DNA from: Psychrobacillus antarcticus
Lineage (GTDB): Bacteria > Bacillota > Bacilli > Bacillales_A > Planococcaceae
Assembly: GCF_029533155.1 (NCBI RefSeq)
Contig: NZ_JAIZDB010000028.1
Location: forward strand, 1-40,687
DNA: 40,687 nt
Reading direction: 5' to 3'
The notes below the pieces were generated by a model that saw only the letters and a list, made by a program, of their open reading frames with translations, was not told the DNA's origin and ran no database searches. This document shows positions 31,859-40,545 of this stretch, piece after piece. The position numbers were made by a program, and so were the translations under genes. Position 1 is the first letter of the stretch. The number at the start of each line of letters is the position of its first letter.

Positions 31859-31877
31859 GTTTGCTACAAAAGGTTAC
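31855..31877. repeat. Decayed REP half-element after the slaP stop
   Basis: TTTTGTTTGCTACAAAAGGT then TAC aligns base for base with the half at 5004-5027 (GAATTGTTTGCTACACAGGG then TCAC), including its position 1 nt past a stop codon. Confidence 0.6.
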
Positions 31878-31878
31878 T

Positions 31879-32721
31879 TTAGATCTGTGCAGTTAATTGG
31901 ATATTCCAATTTGTCCAGTCAGGATTTTCTTTAGTTAACACTGCTTTAGGGAAGTGCAAACTTATAGGTCTTGCATGCACCGGTTTAATGGTGAATTGCT
32001 CTAATGGGAAGCCAAGTTGAGCAACTAATTCGTTATTAGCATCTAATAATTGTAGAGGTAGATTACTAATAGTTGTCTCTTCTTCAAAAGCATTGCGGAT
32101 TAGCACGAATACATTTACTCCATTTTCATCTTCTGAAAGATTAAACGCAGAAACAGAGATTTCATTTTGCTTTGTCGGCTCCATAGAAGCAAGTGTGTTT
32201 TCTAGTGATGCAGTTTGTTCCTCCGTTAAACCATTTGACCAGTTTTCATCTAATTGTAGTGAAAACTCTGAAACAGTTGGCTCTGGAATATCAAATAACA
32301 CTTCAAATTCCATTTTACTTTGGATCTCTTCCTCAGGTACCAAGAAAGTTTCTGCTCCGAATTCGAACATCCAAGGTCTTGCACGTAGCGTGTTTAATAC
32401 TCCAAAATACTCCATATTAAAGTCTTTACGAGCAAGTTCTTTCCCTTCAGAATCACGAACTACTAATCTGATATCTTGTAAATTTAAGTGCTTCTCTAGT
32501 GAATGACGAATAATTGCAGTCATTATAAATCCTTCACCTGTTTTGTGTATTTGCACACCGTGAATATTGATTTGGTTTGGATCTAATCCCTTTAATTTGT
32601 TGTGATAGTATTGAAAGATATATCTTTCTTGTTGATCCATCTCCCAATGTTCACTAAACTCCAACAAAGTTTTTAATCTATTATTTAATTTCGGTTGATT
32701 CGCTTTTTTCGGTTTAATCAA
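31879..32721 (-). CDS. slaP: Accessory Sec system S-layer assembly protein (SlaP-like)
   Basis: 280 aa. I place the start at the TTG 32719-32721 because GAAAGGA lies 9 nt upstream and an extended -10 is found at 32757; the in-frame TTG at 32739 has no ribosome binding site. Two related halves are seen: the first with EHWEMDQQERYIFQYYHNKL and GEGFIMTAIIRHSLEK, the second with NENGVNVFVLIRNA-like sequence. Both end in a common motif: LRARPWMFEFG and VHARPISLHFPKA. This duplicated SLAP domain is typical of SlaP, which works with SecA2 to export S-layer proteins in Bacillus anthracis. It has no signal peptide, as expected for a cytoplasmic factor. No secA2 lies in this window. Confidence 0.75.
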   Translation of the reverse strand: MIKPKKANQPKLNNRLKTLLEFSEHWEMDQQERYIFQYYHNKLKGLDPNQINIHGVQIHKTGEGFIMTAIIRHSLEKHLNLQDIRLVVRDSEGKELARKDFNMEYFGVLNTLRARPWMFEFGAETFLVPEEEIQSKMEFEVLFDIPEPTVSEFSLQLDENWSNGLTEEQTASLENTLASMEPTKQNEISVSAFNLSEDENGVNVFVLIRNAFEEETTISNLPLQLLDANNELVAQLGFPLEQFTIKPVHARPISLHFPKAVLTKENPDWTNWNIQLTAQI

Positions 32722-32756
32722 ATAAAACATTCCTTTCAAAAATAAAACTTATCTAT

Positions 32757-32765
32757 ATTATACCA
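32757..32765 (-). promoter_or_regulatory. Extended -10 promoter of slaP
   Basis: On the minus strand TATGGTATAAT gives a consensus -10 (TATAAT) with the TG extension. It is 35 nt upstream of the proposed TTG start. No good -35 is seen, as is usual for extended -10 promoters. Confidence 0.55.
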
Positions 32766-33007
32766 TAAGGAATACTATGTACCATCTTCTCATGAAATTC
32801 TAATAAAGAGAATTGTTGCTAATTAATAGATTGTGATGATTTAAAAGAAGTATAATAAGCATAAAAAAATAGGGATATTTAGTTACTTATACTATATACC
32901 TCTCATGGAATATCTATGTTTAGTTAACCAAATTATACCAATAGATTGTAGTTGTAAAATACAAGTGTATAAAACTTAGGATATATTATTTCCATTTATT
33001 ACATGCC

Positions 33008-33256
33008 ATGCTATTAGCAATAATTTTGGTAATCGTTTACCTACCACCGGAATACCTTGCTGCCTTACTTCCGGTGCAGAGTTTAGAAGGGAAAACAGAA
33101 GAGAAAAAAGTAGAGAAAACCGTACATAAACCGGAAAAAAGTCTAGAGAAGGAATTAAATTCTGCTGTTATCGATAACGATGAGCTTGTTCTAGAAGAAG
33201 TAACGCTTATTGCGGAAGAAACAATAAAAGTGACCGTAAAAAAGGTCCCTGTGTAA
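33008..33256 (+). CDS. Doubtful small membrane-anchored protein; stop codon lies in REPIN F
   Basis: 82 aa: one hydrophobic segment (LLAIILVIVYLPPEYLAALL) followed by a Lys/Glu-rich tail. There is no clear ribosome binding site. The last residues, VPV, and the TAA are encoded by the left arm of REPIN F (GTCCCTGTGTAA), so the original 3' end was probably lost when the element arrived. It could be a decaying gene or chance. The rest of 32766-33007 shows no gene; a lone TATAAT at 32852-32857 (plus strand) has no -35. Confidence 0.3.
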   Translation: MLLAIILVIVYLPPEYLAALLPVQSLEGKTEEKKVEKTVHKPEKSLEKELNSAVIDNDELVLEEVTLIAEETIKVTVKKVPV

Positions 33257-33288
33257 GATACAATTCAGAATTGTATCTTACACAGGGA
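33244..33288. repeat. REPIN F, 45-bp perfect palindrome
   Basis: Same arms, central A. It begins 5 nt past the stop of oppF and is followed on the minus strand by CCTTTTTTTACGG, the longest T-run of the set. It is therefore the likely terminator of the peptide-transport operon. Confidence 0.9.
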
Positions 33289-33293
33289 CAGAA

Positions 33294-34289
33294 TCATTTA
33301 AAGTCTTCTCTAAATTCATGATCATACATATGGCAATTCACAAACCTGCCGGGGATTACTTCTATTTCACGGGGGTTTACACTTTCACATACATTTTTTC
33401 TAAACTTGCACCGCGTGTGAAAGGCACATCCAGTTGGTGGATTGGATGCACTTGGAACATCACCTGTTAAAATAATTCGGTTCTTCTTTATATCCGGATC
33501 GAGTGAAGGAACAGCGGACATTAGCGCCTGGGTATAAGGATGAAGTGGATTTTGGAATAACTGTTTCTTATCGGACAACTCTACGATTTTGCCTAAATAC
33601 ATAACTCCTATTCGATCACTTACATGTCTTACAACACTCAAGTCATGTGCAATGAAAATATAAGTTAATCCCAACGTTTCTTTTAAATCTTGGAATAAAT
33701 TTAAAACTTGTGCTTGTACAGATACATCTAAAGCGGATACTGGTTCATCTGCAATTATTAATGCGGGGTTTACTGCTATAGCCCTTGCTATTCCAATTCG
33801 CTGCCTTTGTCCCCCACTAAACTCATGCGGATAGCGACCAATATGGGTAGGACTCAAGCCTACCTTCAATAATAAATTCTCGACCTTCTTTTTTCTTTCT
33901 TTAGCACTTTTTCCTAGTTGATGTGTTGAAAGTGCTTCTCCTAGAATAGCTCCTACAGTCATTTTAGGATTGAGCGAAGCGTAGGGGTCTTGAAAAACAA
34001 TTTGCATTTTGCTTCGTAGTTTTCTTAAATCTGTTTGATTTAAGGTTGTGACTTCAATGCCTTCGAACATAATCGAACCCTCAGTTGGCTCAATTAAGCG
34101 AAGAATACTTCTTCCCATTGTTGATTTCCCACATCCGCTTTCCCCAACTATTCCAAGCGTTTCTCCTTTATTCACATGAAAGCTAATGCCGTCAACTGCC
34201 TTTATAAAATGGGTTCCGTTATTAAATAGTTTCTTCTTTATAGGGAAATGTGTTTTTAAATTCTTCACACTTAGCAATGGCTGATTCAT
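33294..34289 (-). CDS. oppF: Oligopeptide/dipeptide ABC transporter ATPase (OppF-type)
   Basis: 331 aa. Walker [11 protein letters not shown]-loop [10 protein letters not shown], signature [13 protein letters not shown], Walker [15 protein letters not shown] and switch His in FIAHDLSVV. The C-terminal extension with [14 protein letters not shown] is typical of the oligopeptide/dipeptide ATPase subgroup, where such cysteines can hold an iron-sulfur cluster. Its ATG overlaps the oppD stop by four bases (ATGA). It powers peptide import with OppD and is the last gene of the operon. Confidence 0.9.
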   Translation of the reverse strand: MNQPLLSVKNLKTHFPIKKKLFNNGTHFIKAVDGISFHVNKGETLGIVGESGCGKSTMGRSILRLIEPTEGSIMFEGIEVTTLNQTDLRKLRSKMQIVFQDPYASLNPKMTVGAILGEALSTHQLGKSAKERKKKVENLLLKVGLSPTHIGRYPHEFSGGQRQRIGIARAIAVNPALIIADEPVSALDVSVQAQVLNLFQDLKETLGLTYIFIAHDLSVVRHVSDRIGVMYLGKIVELSDKKQLFQNPLHPYTQALMSAVPSLDPDIKKNRIILTGDVPSASNPPTGCAFHTRCKFRKNVCESVNPREIEVIPGRFVNCHMYDHEFREDFK

Positions 34290-35272
34290 ACAATTCCCCC
34301 TTGCTCGTCATACAACCAGCATCTAACATATTGAGATTCAAGCTTAAATAGAGGTGGGTTTTCCTCGTGACATTTTACATGAGCATGTTGGCAGCGGGCT
34401 CGAAACGGACATCCCGATTTAATCACCCCTAGATTTGGTACGTTACCGTCAATGGGAGTTAATCTGGACTCATTTTCACTGTCGATATTCGGAACGGAAT
34501 TTAACAAACCAATCGTATAAGGATGCTTTGGTTGCTTAAAAAGAGTTCGTACATCTGCTTGCTCCACAATTTGCCCATAATACATGACAATCACTCTATC
34601 AGCCATCTCTGAAATTACACCTAAATCATGGGTTATTAATAAGATTGCAGTATTATATTCCTCCTGCAATGTATTCATTAAATCCAATATTTGGGCCTGT
34701 ATAGTTACATCAAGTGCCGTGGTTGGTTCGTCGGCAATAAGCAACTTGGGATTACAAGCCATAGCCATTGCTATCATAACTCTCTGTCTCATTCCACCGG
34801 ATAACTGATGTGGATACTCATTCACTATACTTTCTGCACGAGGAATTCCAACCTTTTTCAGTATTTCAATCGTTTTGTCCATACTATTTGTTTTATTTGC
34901 AAATCTGTGCAAATGAAGGACTTCTCCAATTTGCTTCCCAATTTTGTGTACCGGATTTAAGGAAGTCATAGGCTCTTGGAAGATCATTGATATCTTATTT
35001 CCACGAATAGATTGCATCTTTTTCTCCGTAAATAAGTTAATATCCTCCCCTTCAAATACGGTTTTTCCTTCTGTAAAACTTGAATTCTTCTCGATTAGTC
35101 TCATGATAGAAAGAGCTGTGACACTCTTCCCACAACCCGACTCACCAACTAACCCTACTGTCTCCCCCTCATTAATATGAAAAGACAGATCCTTAACTGC
35201 TGAGATTGTACCCGCTTCATCATCTTTAAAGGAAATTTGGAAATTCTCGACTTTTAATAATTCAATTGTCAT
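34286..35272 (-). CDS. oppD: Oligopeptide/dipeptide ABC transporter ATPase (OppD-type)
   Basis: 328 aa, start supported by GAGGAGGTAGATCA. Walker [11 protein letters not shown]-loop [15 protein letters not shown], signature [14 protein letters not shown], Walker [15 protein letters not shown], switch His in LITHDLGVI, and the C-terminal [14 protein letters not shown] cysteine set. It pairs with OppF on the cytoplasmic face of the OppBC channel. It lies 40 bp after the beta-lactamase-fold gene. Confidence 0.9.
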   Translation of the reverse strand: MTIELLKVENFQISFKDDEAGTISAVKDLSFHINEGETVGLVGESGCGKSVTALSIMRLIEKNSSFTEGKTVFEGEDINLFTEKKMQSIRGNKISMIFQEPMTSLNPVHKIGKQIGEVLHLHRFANKTNSMDKTIEILKKVGIPRAESIVNEYPHQLSGGMRQRVMIAMAMACNPKLLIADEPTTALDVTIQAQILDLMNTLQEEYNTAILLITHDLGVISEMADRVIVMYYGQIVEQADVRTLFKQPKHPYTIGLLNSVPNIDSENESRLTPIDGNVPNLGVIKSGCPFRARCQHAHVKCHEENPPLFKLESQYVRCWLYDEQGGIV

Positions 35273-35312
35273 TGATCTACCTCCTCATATACAGTGGATG
35301 CAACCAGTACGT

Positions 35313-36206
35313 TTATTCTGCCTTCATAAAATGTTGGTAGGCTATTTCAGCGATTCGAGCAATTGGTTCATCGCCCTTATACTCCAATGAGTTGCCAATG
35401 GAATAAACAGTAATGACAAATTCCCCTTTATTGTCAGGTAGATATACGATGCCAGTATCATTGAACATTGTTCCAAGACTACCTGTTTTATTTGCCACTT
35501 TTTTATTTCTCGGCAATAAGCCTCCGATACGCTGCTGAAAATGCTGTTTAAATAGAATTTCACGAATTTCACTTGAACATTTTTCCGACACAAAATCTCC
35601 TAAAGCAATTTTTTCTAGTAATAGGCTCATATCTTTAGCAGAACTTACATTGTTTTCTGTACTTTCTTGAAAAACGATACTATTCCAATCATACTTACCA
35701 TCTATCAGTCGTTCAATAATTTCATCGAAGAGTTTTAAACTATACGGCTGAGCGGGTATACCCGCACTTAAACTGAGAAGTTCCCAAATAGTATGTTTTG
35801 TGTATATGTTATTTAAGCCAAGTTGATGCATCTTTTCTTCCACTTGATGCGTTCCACCAAGTATACTAAGCACCTTATCGGTAGCTAAATTATCACTTAC
35901 AATAATCATCATTGTAGCTAAATCTTTAATTGTTGGCTCTATTCCATATTGCATTTCTTGGAATACACCTGAGCCCGGTACATAGTCTTCCTCTACTAAC
36001 TTTATCCGTTCATGCAAGTCTATTTCACCTTTATAAACTTTTTCATATAAAGTAACTAAAATAGGAACCTTTACGACACTGGCCATTTGGAAAAGTTGAT
36101 GCTCTTTGATATTTACTTCCTCTTTCGTTTCTAAATGTTTAATATATATGCCAAATGTAGCATCTATGTTATCAATATATGACTCTATTTTCTGTTGTAA
36201 ATTCAT
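35313..36206 (-). CDS. Leaderless class A beta-lactamase-fold serine hydrolase inside the opp operon
   Basis: 297 aa, with AGGAG upstream of the ATG. The serine-hydrolase triad of class A beta-lactamases is present: SxxK in ASVVKVPIL, SDN in IIVSDNLATD, and KTG in ANKTGSLG. There is no signal peptide or lipobox; the protein starts MNLQQKIESYIDNID. A classic omega-loop ExxLN is not clear; the matching stretch reads HTIWELLSLSAG. True beta-lactamases are exported, so this protein probably acts in the cytoplasm. Its place between the permease and ATPase genes suggests that it acts on the imported substrate, for example an amidase/peptidase for wall-derived or modified peptides. The substrate role is inference. 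Confidence 0.75.
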   Translation of the reverse strand: MNLQQKIESYIDNIDATFGIYIKHLETKEEVNIKEHQLFQMASVVKVPILVTLYEKVYKGEIDLHERIKLVEEDYVPGSGVFQEMQYGIEPTIKDLATMMIIVSDNLATDKVLSILGGTHQVEEKMHQLGLNNIYTKHTIWELLSLSAGIPAQPYSLKLFDEIIERLIDGKYDWNSIVFQESTENNVSSAKDMSLLLEKIALGDFVSEKCSSEIREILFKQHFQQRIGGLLPRNKKVANKTGSLGTMFNDTGIVYLPDNKGEFVITVYSIGNSLEYKGDEPIARIAEIAYQHFMKAE

Positions 36207-36224
36207 CCGAAAACTCTCCTATGC

Positions 36225-37133
36225 TTAGTTTGATTTGGGATCTAAGGCGTCCCTTAATCCATCACCCAATAAATTAAACCCTAAGACTACCAACATAATG
36301 GCAAGTCCCGGAAACAGTGTCATCCACCACGCTTGGCTTAAGAATGACTTCCCTACATAGACAAGTGCACCCCATTCGGGATTTGGAGGTTGTGCACCTA
36401 ATCCTAGAAAACTAAGGGCGGCAGCAGATAATATGGAACCACCAAATTCTAAAGTTGCTAATATAATAATTGGGGAAATGACGTTAGGTAAAATATGTTT
36501 GCCTATTATCCGCCAATTTTTCACCCCTAGTGCTCTCGCTGCTTCTACATACTCTGTTTCACGGATAGACAGGACAGAGCCTCTTACTACGCGAACAAAT
36601 GATGGAACCGCAGAAATAGCTACTGCTATCATTGCATTTGTTAAACCAACTCCTAGTACAGCAACTATAGCTATTGCCATTAGTAAGGAAGGAAACGTCA
36701 TTAGAATGTCTATAAACTGCATGATGTATATATCAAGTTTGCGGTAATATCCAGCAATTACCCCTAAAGTTACCCCAATCGTACCCGAAATAGTAACCGC
36801 AAATAGTCCCATAAGTAATGAAACTCTGCCTCCATAAAGCATTCGAGTCCAAATGTCTCTTCCGAATTCATCCGTGCCTAACCAATGCTCTAAGCTTGGC
36901 CCTTGCAAACTATCATCAAAATTCATTTCGTTTACCGGGTATGGTGCAATAATTGGTGCTAATGCCGAAGTTATTATGAAAAATAGTAGTATTACTGAAC
37001 CAATTATTGCCCCTTTATTTTTCATTATTTTATTTAAAAAATTGTTCAAAAATGAGTTTTTACTTAGTTTAATATCTAGTGGATCAGGATCAACAAATAA
37101 TAGATTATTATTTTTTTCAATCGACTTCAGCAT
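36225..37133 (-). CDS. oppC: Peptide ABC transporter permease (OppC/DppC-type)
   Basis: 302 aa from the ATG at 37131-37133, which has AGAGGAGAG just upstream; the longer frame to 37148 starts before that site. An N-terminal membrane segment is followed by the OppC-type signature APYPVNEMNF and GTDEFGRDIWTRMLYGGRVSL. Five further membrane segments follow, and the coupling EAA loop reads EAARALGVKNWRIIGKHILPN. It forms the inner-membrane channel with OppB. Confidence 0.9.
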   Translation of the reverse strand: MLKSIEKNNNLLFVDPDPLDIKLSKNSFLNNFLNKIMKNKGAIIGSVILLFFIITSALAPIIAPYPVNEMNFDDSLQGPSLEHWLGTDEFGRDIWTRMLYGGRVSLLMGLFAVTISGTIGVTLGVIAGYYRKLDIYIMQFIDILMTFPSLLMAIAIVAVLGVGLTNAMIAVAISAVPSFVRVVRGSVLSIRETEYVEAARALGVKNWRIIGKHILPNVISPIIILATLEFGGSILSAAALSFLGLGAQPPNPEWGALVYVGKSFLSQAWWMTLFPGLAIMLVVLGFNLLGDGLRDALDPKSN

Positions 37134-37177
37134 ACTCTCTCCTCTCAAACGACCACAATACAGTAAATCTTGGTTGG

Positions 37178-38098
37178 TTATTCGTATTGAATACGAGGAT
37201 CTAATTTTGTATATAAGAGATCTACCACAAAGTTTACAATTATGATCATCGCAGCCATAAATAGTAGCAAGCCTTGAACCGTTGGAATGTCTCTAGTAGA
37301 AATAGCAGATACAATTAAACTACCAAGCCCTGGAAGTGCAAAAACTGTCTCTGTAACAACTGCACCCGCCATTAAGTAACCAAATTGCATTCCGATTAAA
37401 GTTACAACAGGGATTAAAGCATTTTGTAAACTATGTCTAAAAATTAAACGATATACCCCTGCTCCTTTTGCTTTTGCGGTTCGGATATAATCCTGTTTAA
37501 TAACATCTAGCATACTGGATCTAGTCATCCTTGCTATACTACCTGCCGTACCTAACCCTAAAGTAATGGAAGGAAGGACGAGTGAGTAAAGTCCATTGTA
37601 ACCTGAAATCGGGAAAATACTTAGTTGATACGAAAATAGAAGTATTAAGAACAAAGCAATCCAAAAGCCAGGAGCGGAAATCCCAACTAAAGCAAGAAGC
37701 ATTGCAAGCTGATCGTAAATAGTATTTTTTTTAACTGCAGCTATGACACCTATAACAATTCCTGTTATGGATCCAAAAATCATGCTAAAAAATGCTAATT
37801 GTGCTGTAATGGGAATTCGATTTAAAATCTCTTCTACTACTGTATAACCTGTAATATAAGAAATACCAAGATCTCCTTGAATGGCATTCAACATATAGGA
37901 AAAATATTGGACGGGAATAGAACGGTCTAATCCTAATCTAATTTCTAACTCCCTAATGGATTCCTCTGTAGCAAAATCTCCTAATATATGATTGATAGGA
38001 TTTCCAGGTATTAAATGAATAATCATGAAGACTAGCACGGAGACTCCAAGTATAGTTATAATCATTGTGAATATTCTTTTGACTAAATAGGATGACAA
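37178..38098 (-). CDS. oppB: Peptide ABC transporter permease (OppB/DppB-type)
   Basis: 306 aa from a TTG start with GGGGG upstream. Six membrane segments. The N-terminus has the usual LVKRIFTMIITILGVSVLVF and HLIPGNP, then GLDRSIPVQYF and GDLGISYITG. The EAA loop is RTAKAKGAGVYRLIFRHSLQN. The C-terminus is LLYTKLDPRIQYE, close to the family ending LDPRIR. It is second in the operon, after the binding-protein gene. Confidence 0.9.
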   Translation of the reverse strand: MSSYLVKRIFTMIITILGVSVLVFMIIHLIPGNPINHILGDFATEESIRELEIRLGLDRSIPVQYFSYMLNAIQGDLGISYITGYTVVEEILNRIPITAQLAFFSMIFGSITGIVIGVIAAVKKNTIYDQLAMLLALVGISAPGFWIALFLILLFSYQLSIFPISGYNGLYSLVLPSITLGLGTAGSIARMTRSSMLDVIKQDYIRTAKAKGAGVYRLIFRHSLQNALIPVVTLIGMQFGYLMAGAVVTETVFALPGLGSLIVSAISTRDIPTVQGLLLFMAAMIIIVNFVVDLLYTKLDPRIQYE

Positions 38099-38137
38099 GT
38101 AAACGCCCCCATTCCATGTGAATCCTTATCTAAATCC

Positions 38138-39712
38138 TTATTCCTTTACTTTCACACTAGTCCACTCTATTGAACCTTCAATTGGATGTATTTCAAAGCT
38201 CTCGAAATTACGGATGGCAGTAATATTTTCCTTCACATATAGTGGCACAAACGGAGACTCTTCCACTAACATTTCTTGTGCTTTTTCATATAGCTTTAAA
38301 CGAGCTTCTTGATCCATCTCAATCGCTCCTTTTTCCAAAATGCTATATATTTTTTCGTTTTCATAGTGTAATCTTTTCGATTTATCTTTACCGAAAAGTA
38401 AGAAATTCAATACATCTGCATCGGGCCAACCGAAGCTCCAAAGTAGCATTTCATGTGCTCCATTAGGTGTTTGTTCGATGATCGTTGCAGCCTCTTTCAC
38501 AGAGATAGTTATTTTGATACCTATTTCCATCAACTGACTTTGTATTACTTGAGCGGCTCTTTGATTGGCTGGGTCATCATCAACCCATAAGTCTACTGAA
38601 AATTCCTTGCCATCTTTCACCACAACTCCATCTTTATTTGTTTCGTTCCATCCCGCTTCAGACAAAAGCTTTTTCGCAGCATCCGTATCCCTCGTATATT
38701 TGTTGGTAGCCATTTTTTCTATTTTTTCACTGTAACCAAATGCCGCTTTTGGTAACGGGCCAAATACCGCTTGTGCCTCACCATTTAATGTATTGTCAAT
38801 AATGGAATCTCGATCAATCGCGAGTGCAATTGCTTGCCTTACATTCACATCTTGGAAAATAGGAAGCTTATTATTCCAACCCAAGTAACTTAAAACGTCT
38901 CCAGGAACTCGTTTGATCGTTACTTCCGAATCTTTTTCAAGATCTTCAATATATTGATAAGGAACATTTAACAAAACATCCACATTTCCTTTTTTGAATT
39001 CTAAAATTCTTGTCTCTTCATCCGGAATAAATCTAAATTTCACGCTATCAAACCCAGGCTCTTGACCTTTCCAATCAAAATCCTTATAAGGCTCATAAAC
39101 TATTGAATCCCCTCTATTAATCTCTATTAGCTTCAGCGGACCTGATCCACTAGGATTTTTCTCAAATCCATCCCCTTTGTCATTCAAGACGGAAACATCC
39201 AGGGGTGCTAAGAAAGGAGTTGTTGCATTGATGAAAAATGGTGCAAATTGATTTATCCATTTTATTTTAAAAGAGTATTCACTTAAAACCTCTATGCTTT
39301 CTATTTCACCAGCATTCGTACTAAAAGGAGAAGATGCTACTAATCTTTCAAAAGAAAGCTTAACAGCTTCTGCATTTAACGGTTTTCCCGAATGGAATAC
39401 TGCATCTTTCTTTAGATTGAAAATAACTTCCTTCCCATCACCTACCACTTCGTAATCTGTAATTAGATTCGGAATAATGTTGCCGTCATTATCTAGTTTT
39501 AATAACGTATCGTACAAAGGAGTATTTGCTTCCCCCGTGGATGAAGTTCTATGAATATCTACAGAGTCTGGCTCAGAAACTAAACCAACAACGACTTCTC
39601 GATTACTTCCCTCTTTAGAATTGCTATCAGATTTCCCCCACCAATTACACCCCGATAAAACTAACGCGAGAATAAGTAACATCGTAAAAAATACAAATGA
39701 CCTTCTCTTCAT
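38138..39712 (-). CDS. Lipoprotein peptide-binding protein (SBP family 5)
   Basis: 524 aa. The lipobox LVLSGC at residues 17-22 gives a lipid anchor. The body is an SBP_bac_5 protein: EPDSVDIHRTSSTGEANTPL, LITDYEVVGDGKEVIFNLKK, the signature DAVFHSGKPLNAEAVKLSFE, and VRQAIALAIDRDSIID. It captures a peptide or related substrate at the cell surface for OppBCDF. It is the first gene of the six-gene operon SBP-B-C-hydrolase-D-F. The exact ligand cannot be read from sequence. Confidence 0.85.
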   Translation of the reverse strand: MKRRSFVFFTMLLILALVLSGCNWWGKSDSNSKEGSNREVVVGLVSEPDSVDIHRTSSTGEANTPLYDTLLKLDNDGNIIPNLITDYEVVGDGKEVIFNLKKDAVFHSGKPLNAEAVKLSFERLVASSPFSTNAGEIESIEVLSEYSFKIKWINQFAPFFINATTPFLAPLDVSVLNDKGDGFEKNPSGSGPLKLIEINRGDSIVYEPYKDFDWKGQEPGFDSVKFRFIPDEETRILEFKKGNVDVLLNVPYQYIEDLEKDSEVTIKRVPGDVLSYLGWNNKLPIFQDVNVRQAIALAIDRDSIIDNTLNGEAQAVFGPLPKAAFGYSEKIEKMATNKYTRDTDAAKKLLSEAGWNETNKDGVVVKDGKEFSVDLWVDDDPANQRAAQVIQSQLMEIGIKITISVKEAATIIEQTPNGAHEMLLWSFGWPDADVLNFLLFGKDKSKRLHYENEKIYSILEKGAIEMDQEARLKLYEKAQEMLVEESPFVPLYVKENITAIRNFESFEIHPIEGSIEWTSVKVKE

Positions 39713-39768
39713 GAATTCATGACCCCCGTCTATTTTATTAGTTCCCTAGATTAACACCATCTAAATAC

Positions 39769-39797
39769 AATCTTACAAGACCAGCTTGTACAAGATT
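39769..39797. promoter_or_regulatory. Inverted repeat with CTTGTACAAG palindrome upstream of the opp operon
   Basis: AATCTTACAAG (39769-39779) and CTTGTACAAGATT (39785-39797) are complementary with a 2-nt bulge, and the second contains a perfect 10-bp palindrome. It lies about 60-85 bp before the start of the binding-protein gene. A weak minus-strand promoter, TTGTAA-17-GTTAAT, overlaps its downstream side. This would suit an operator. Confidence 0.4.
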
Positions 39798-39893
39798 AAA
39801 TTTTGAATTACAAACAATATATTCGTAATTCTAGAAAGTTATGTACTTTTATATAGCTAAATTTTTTCACTTCAGCAAAAAAGACTAAAAAAG

Positions 39894-39938
39894 GTCCCTG
39901 TGTAAGATACAATTCTGAATTGTATCTTACACAGGGAC
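39894..39938. repeat. REPIN G, 45-bp perfect palindrome
   Basis: Same arms, central T. It begins 9 nt past the stop of the minus-strand gene at 39948 and is followed on that strand by CCTTTTTTAG. Confidence 0.9.
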
Positions 39939-39947
39939 AAAGCCCGG

Positions 39948-40385
39948 CTAATCGTATTTAAACACGTGAAAATCACCGTTCGCTGCAACGTATAGCTGAA
40001 CATTATATAGATTTTCTTTTCCATCAACTGTTATTTTCACTCGATGAGATGTAATGTTATTTATACTTCCCATATCAGTTCCACTTGCAATGAATTTTAT
40101 TGTTCCTTGTCCACTTATAATATTAGTGACTTCAGAAGTAATTGTTACTCCATCAACTTCAATTTCTTTTTCCCATTTATTAGCTCTATATGCCATAAAC
40201 TCGACTTGAATGTCTTCACTTGTATTAATAGTTTGCTGTTTTATTATTAAGCTTTGGTTAGTAATATTATTTTCCATTTCAATAGTGAAAGTATTCCATG
40301 AAAAATGCCCAGAGTTATAATCATTCAGCTCAAAATGCATTGTACCACCGAATGAATATGTTATGTTTTCTTCTGCAGAATGCAT
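39948..40385 (-). CDS. Unknown beta-rich protein, probably 5'-damaged
   Basis: 145 aa from the first ATG, which has no ribosome binding site. The same frame stays open upstream to a TAA at 40437-40439 (RITISQVEGIPDRYKIIMHS), and beyond that stop it again reads as protein (LNDLKGNVEIGGNS). This suggests a gene broken by a nonsense change or a lost 5' end, with an IS21-family end about 160 bp upstream. The body is rich in beta-type sequence (ITYSFGGTMHFELND, VKITVDGKENLYNVQLYVAA) with no signal peptide in the visible part. I do not recognise the family. Confidence 0.5.
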   Translation of the reverse strand: MHSAEENITYSFGGTMHFELNDYNSGHFSWNTFTIEMENNITNQSLIIKQQTINTSEDIQVEFMAYRANKWEKEIEVDGVTITSEVTNIISGQGTIKFIASGTDMGSINNITSHRVKITVDGKENLYNVQLYVAANGDFHVFKYD

Positions 40386-40545
40386 AATAATCTTATATCT
40401 ATCTGGAATACCTTCTACTTGAGATATGGTAATTCTTTATGAATTTCCACCGATTTCCACATTTCCTTTCAAATCATTTAAGTTAGTATTGCCTCTTTCC
40501 CCTAACCTTTTCTGCTTGGTTACCCCCAACTAGAATAGTTATAAA

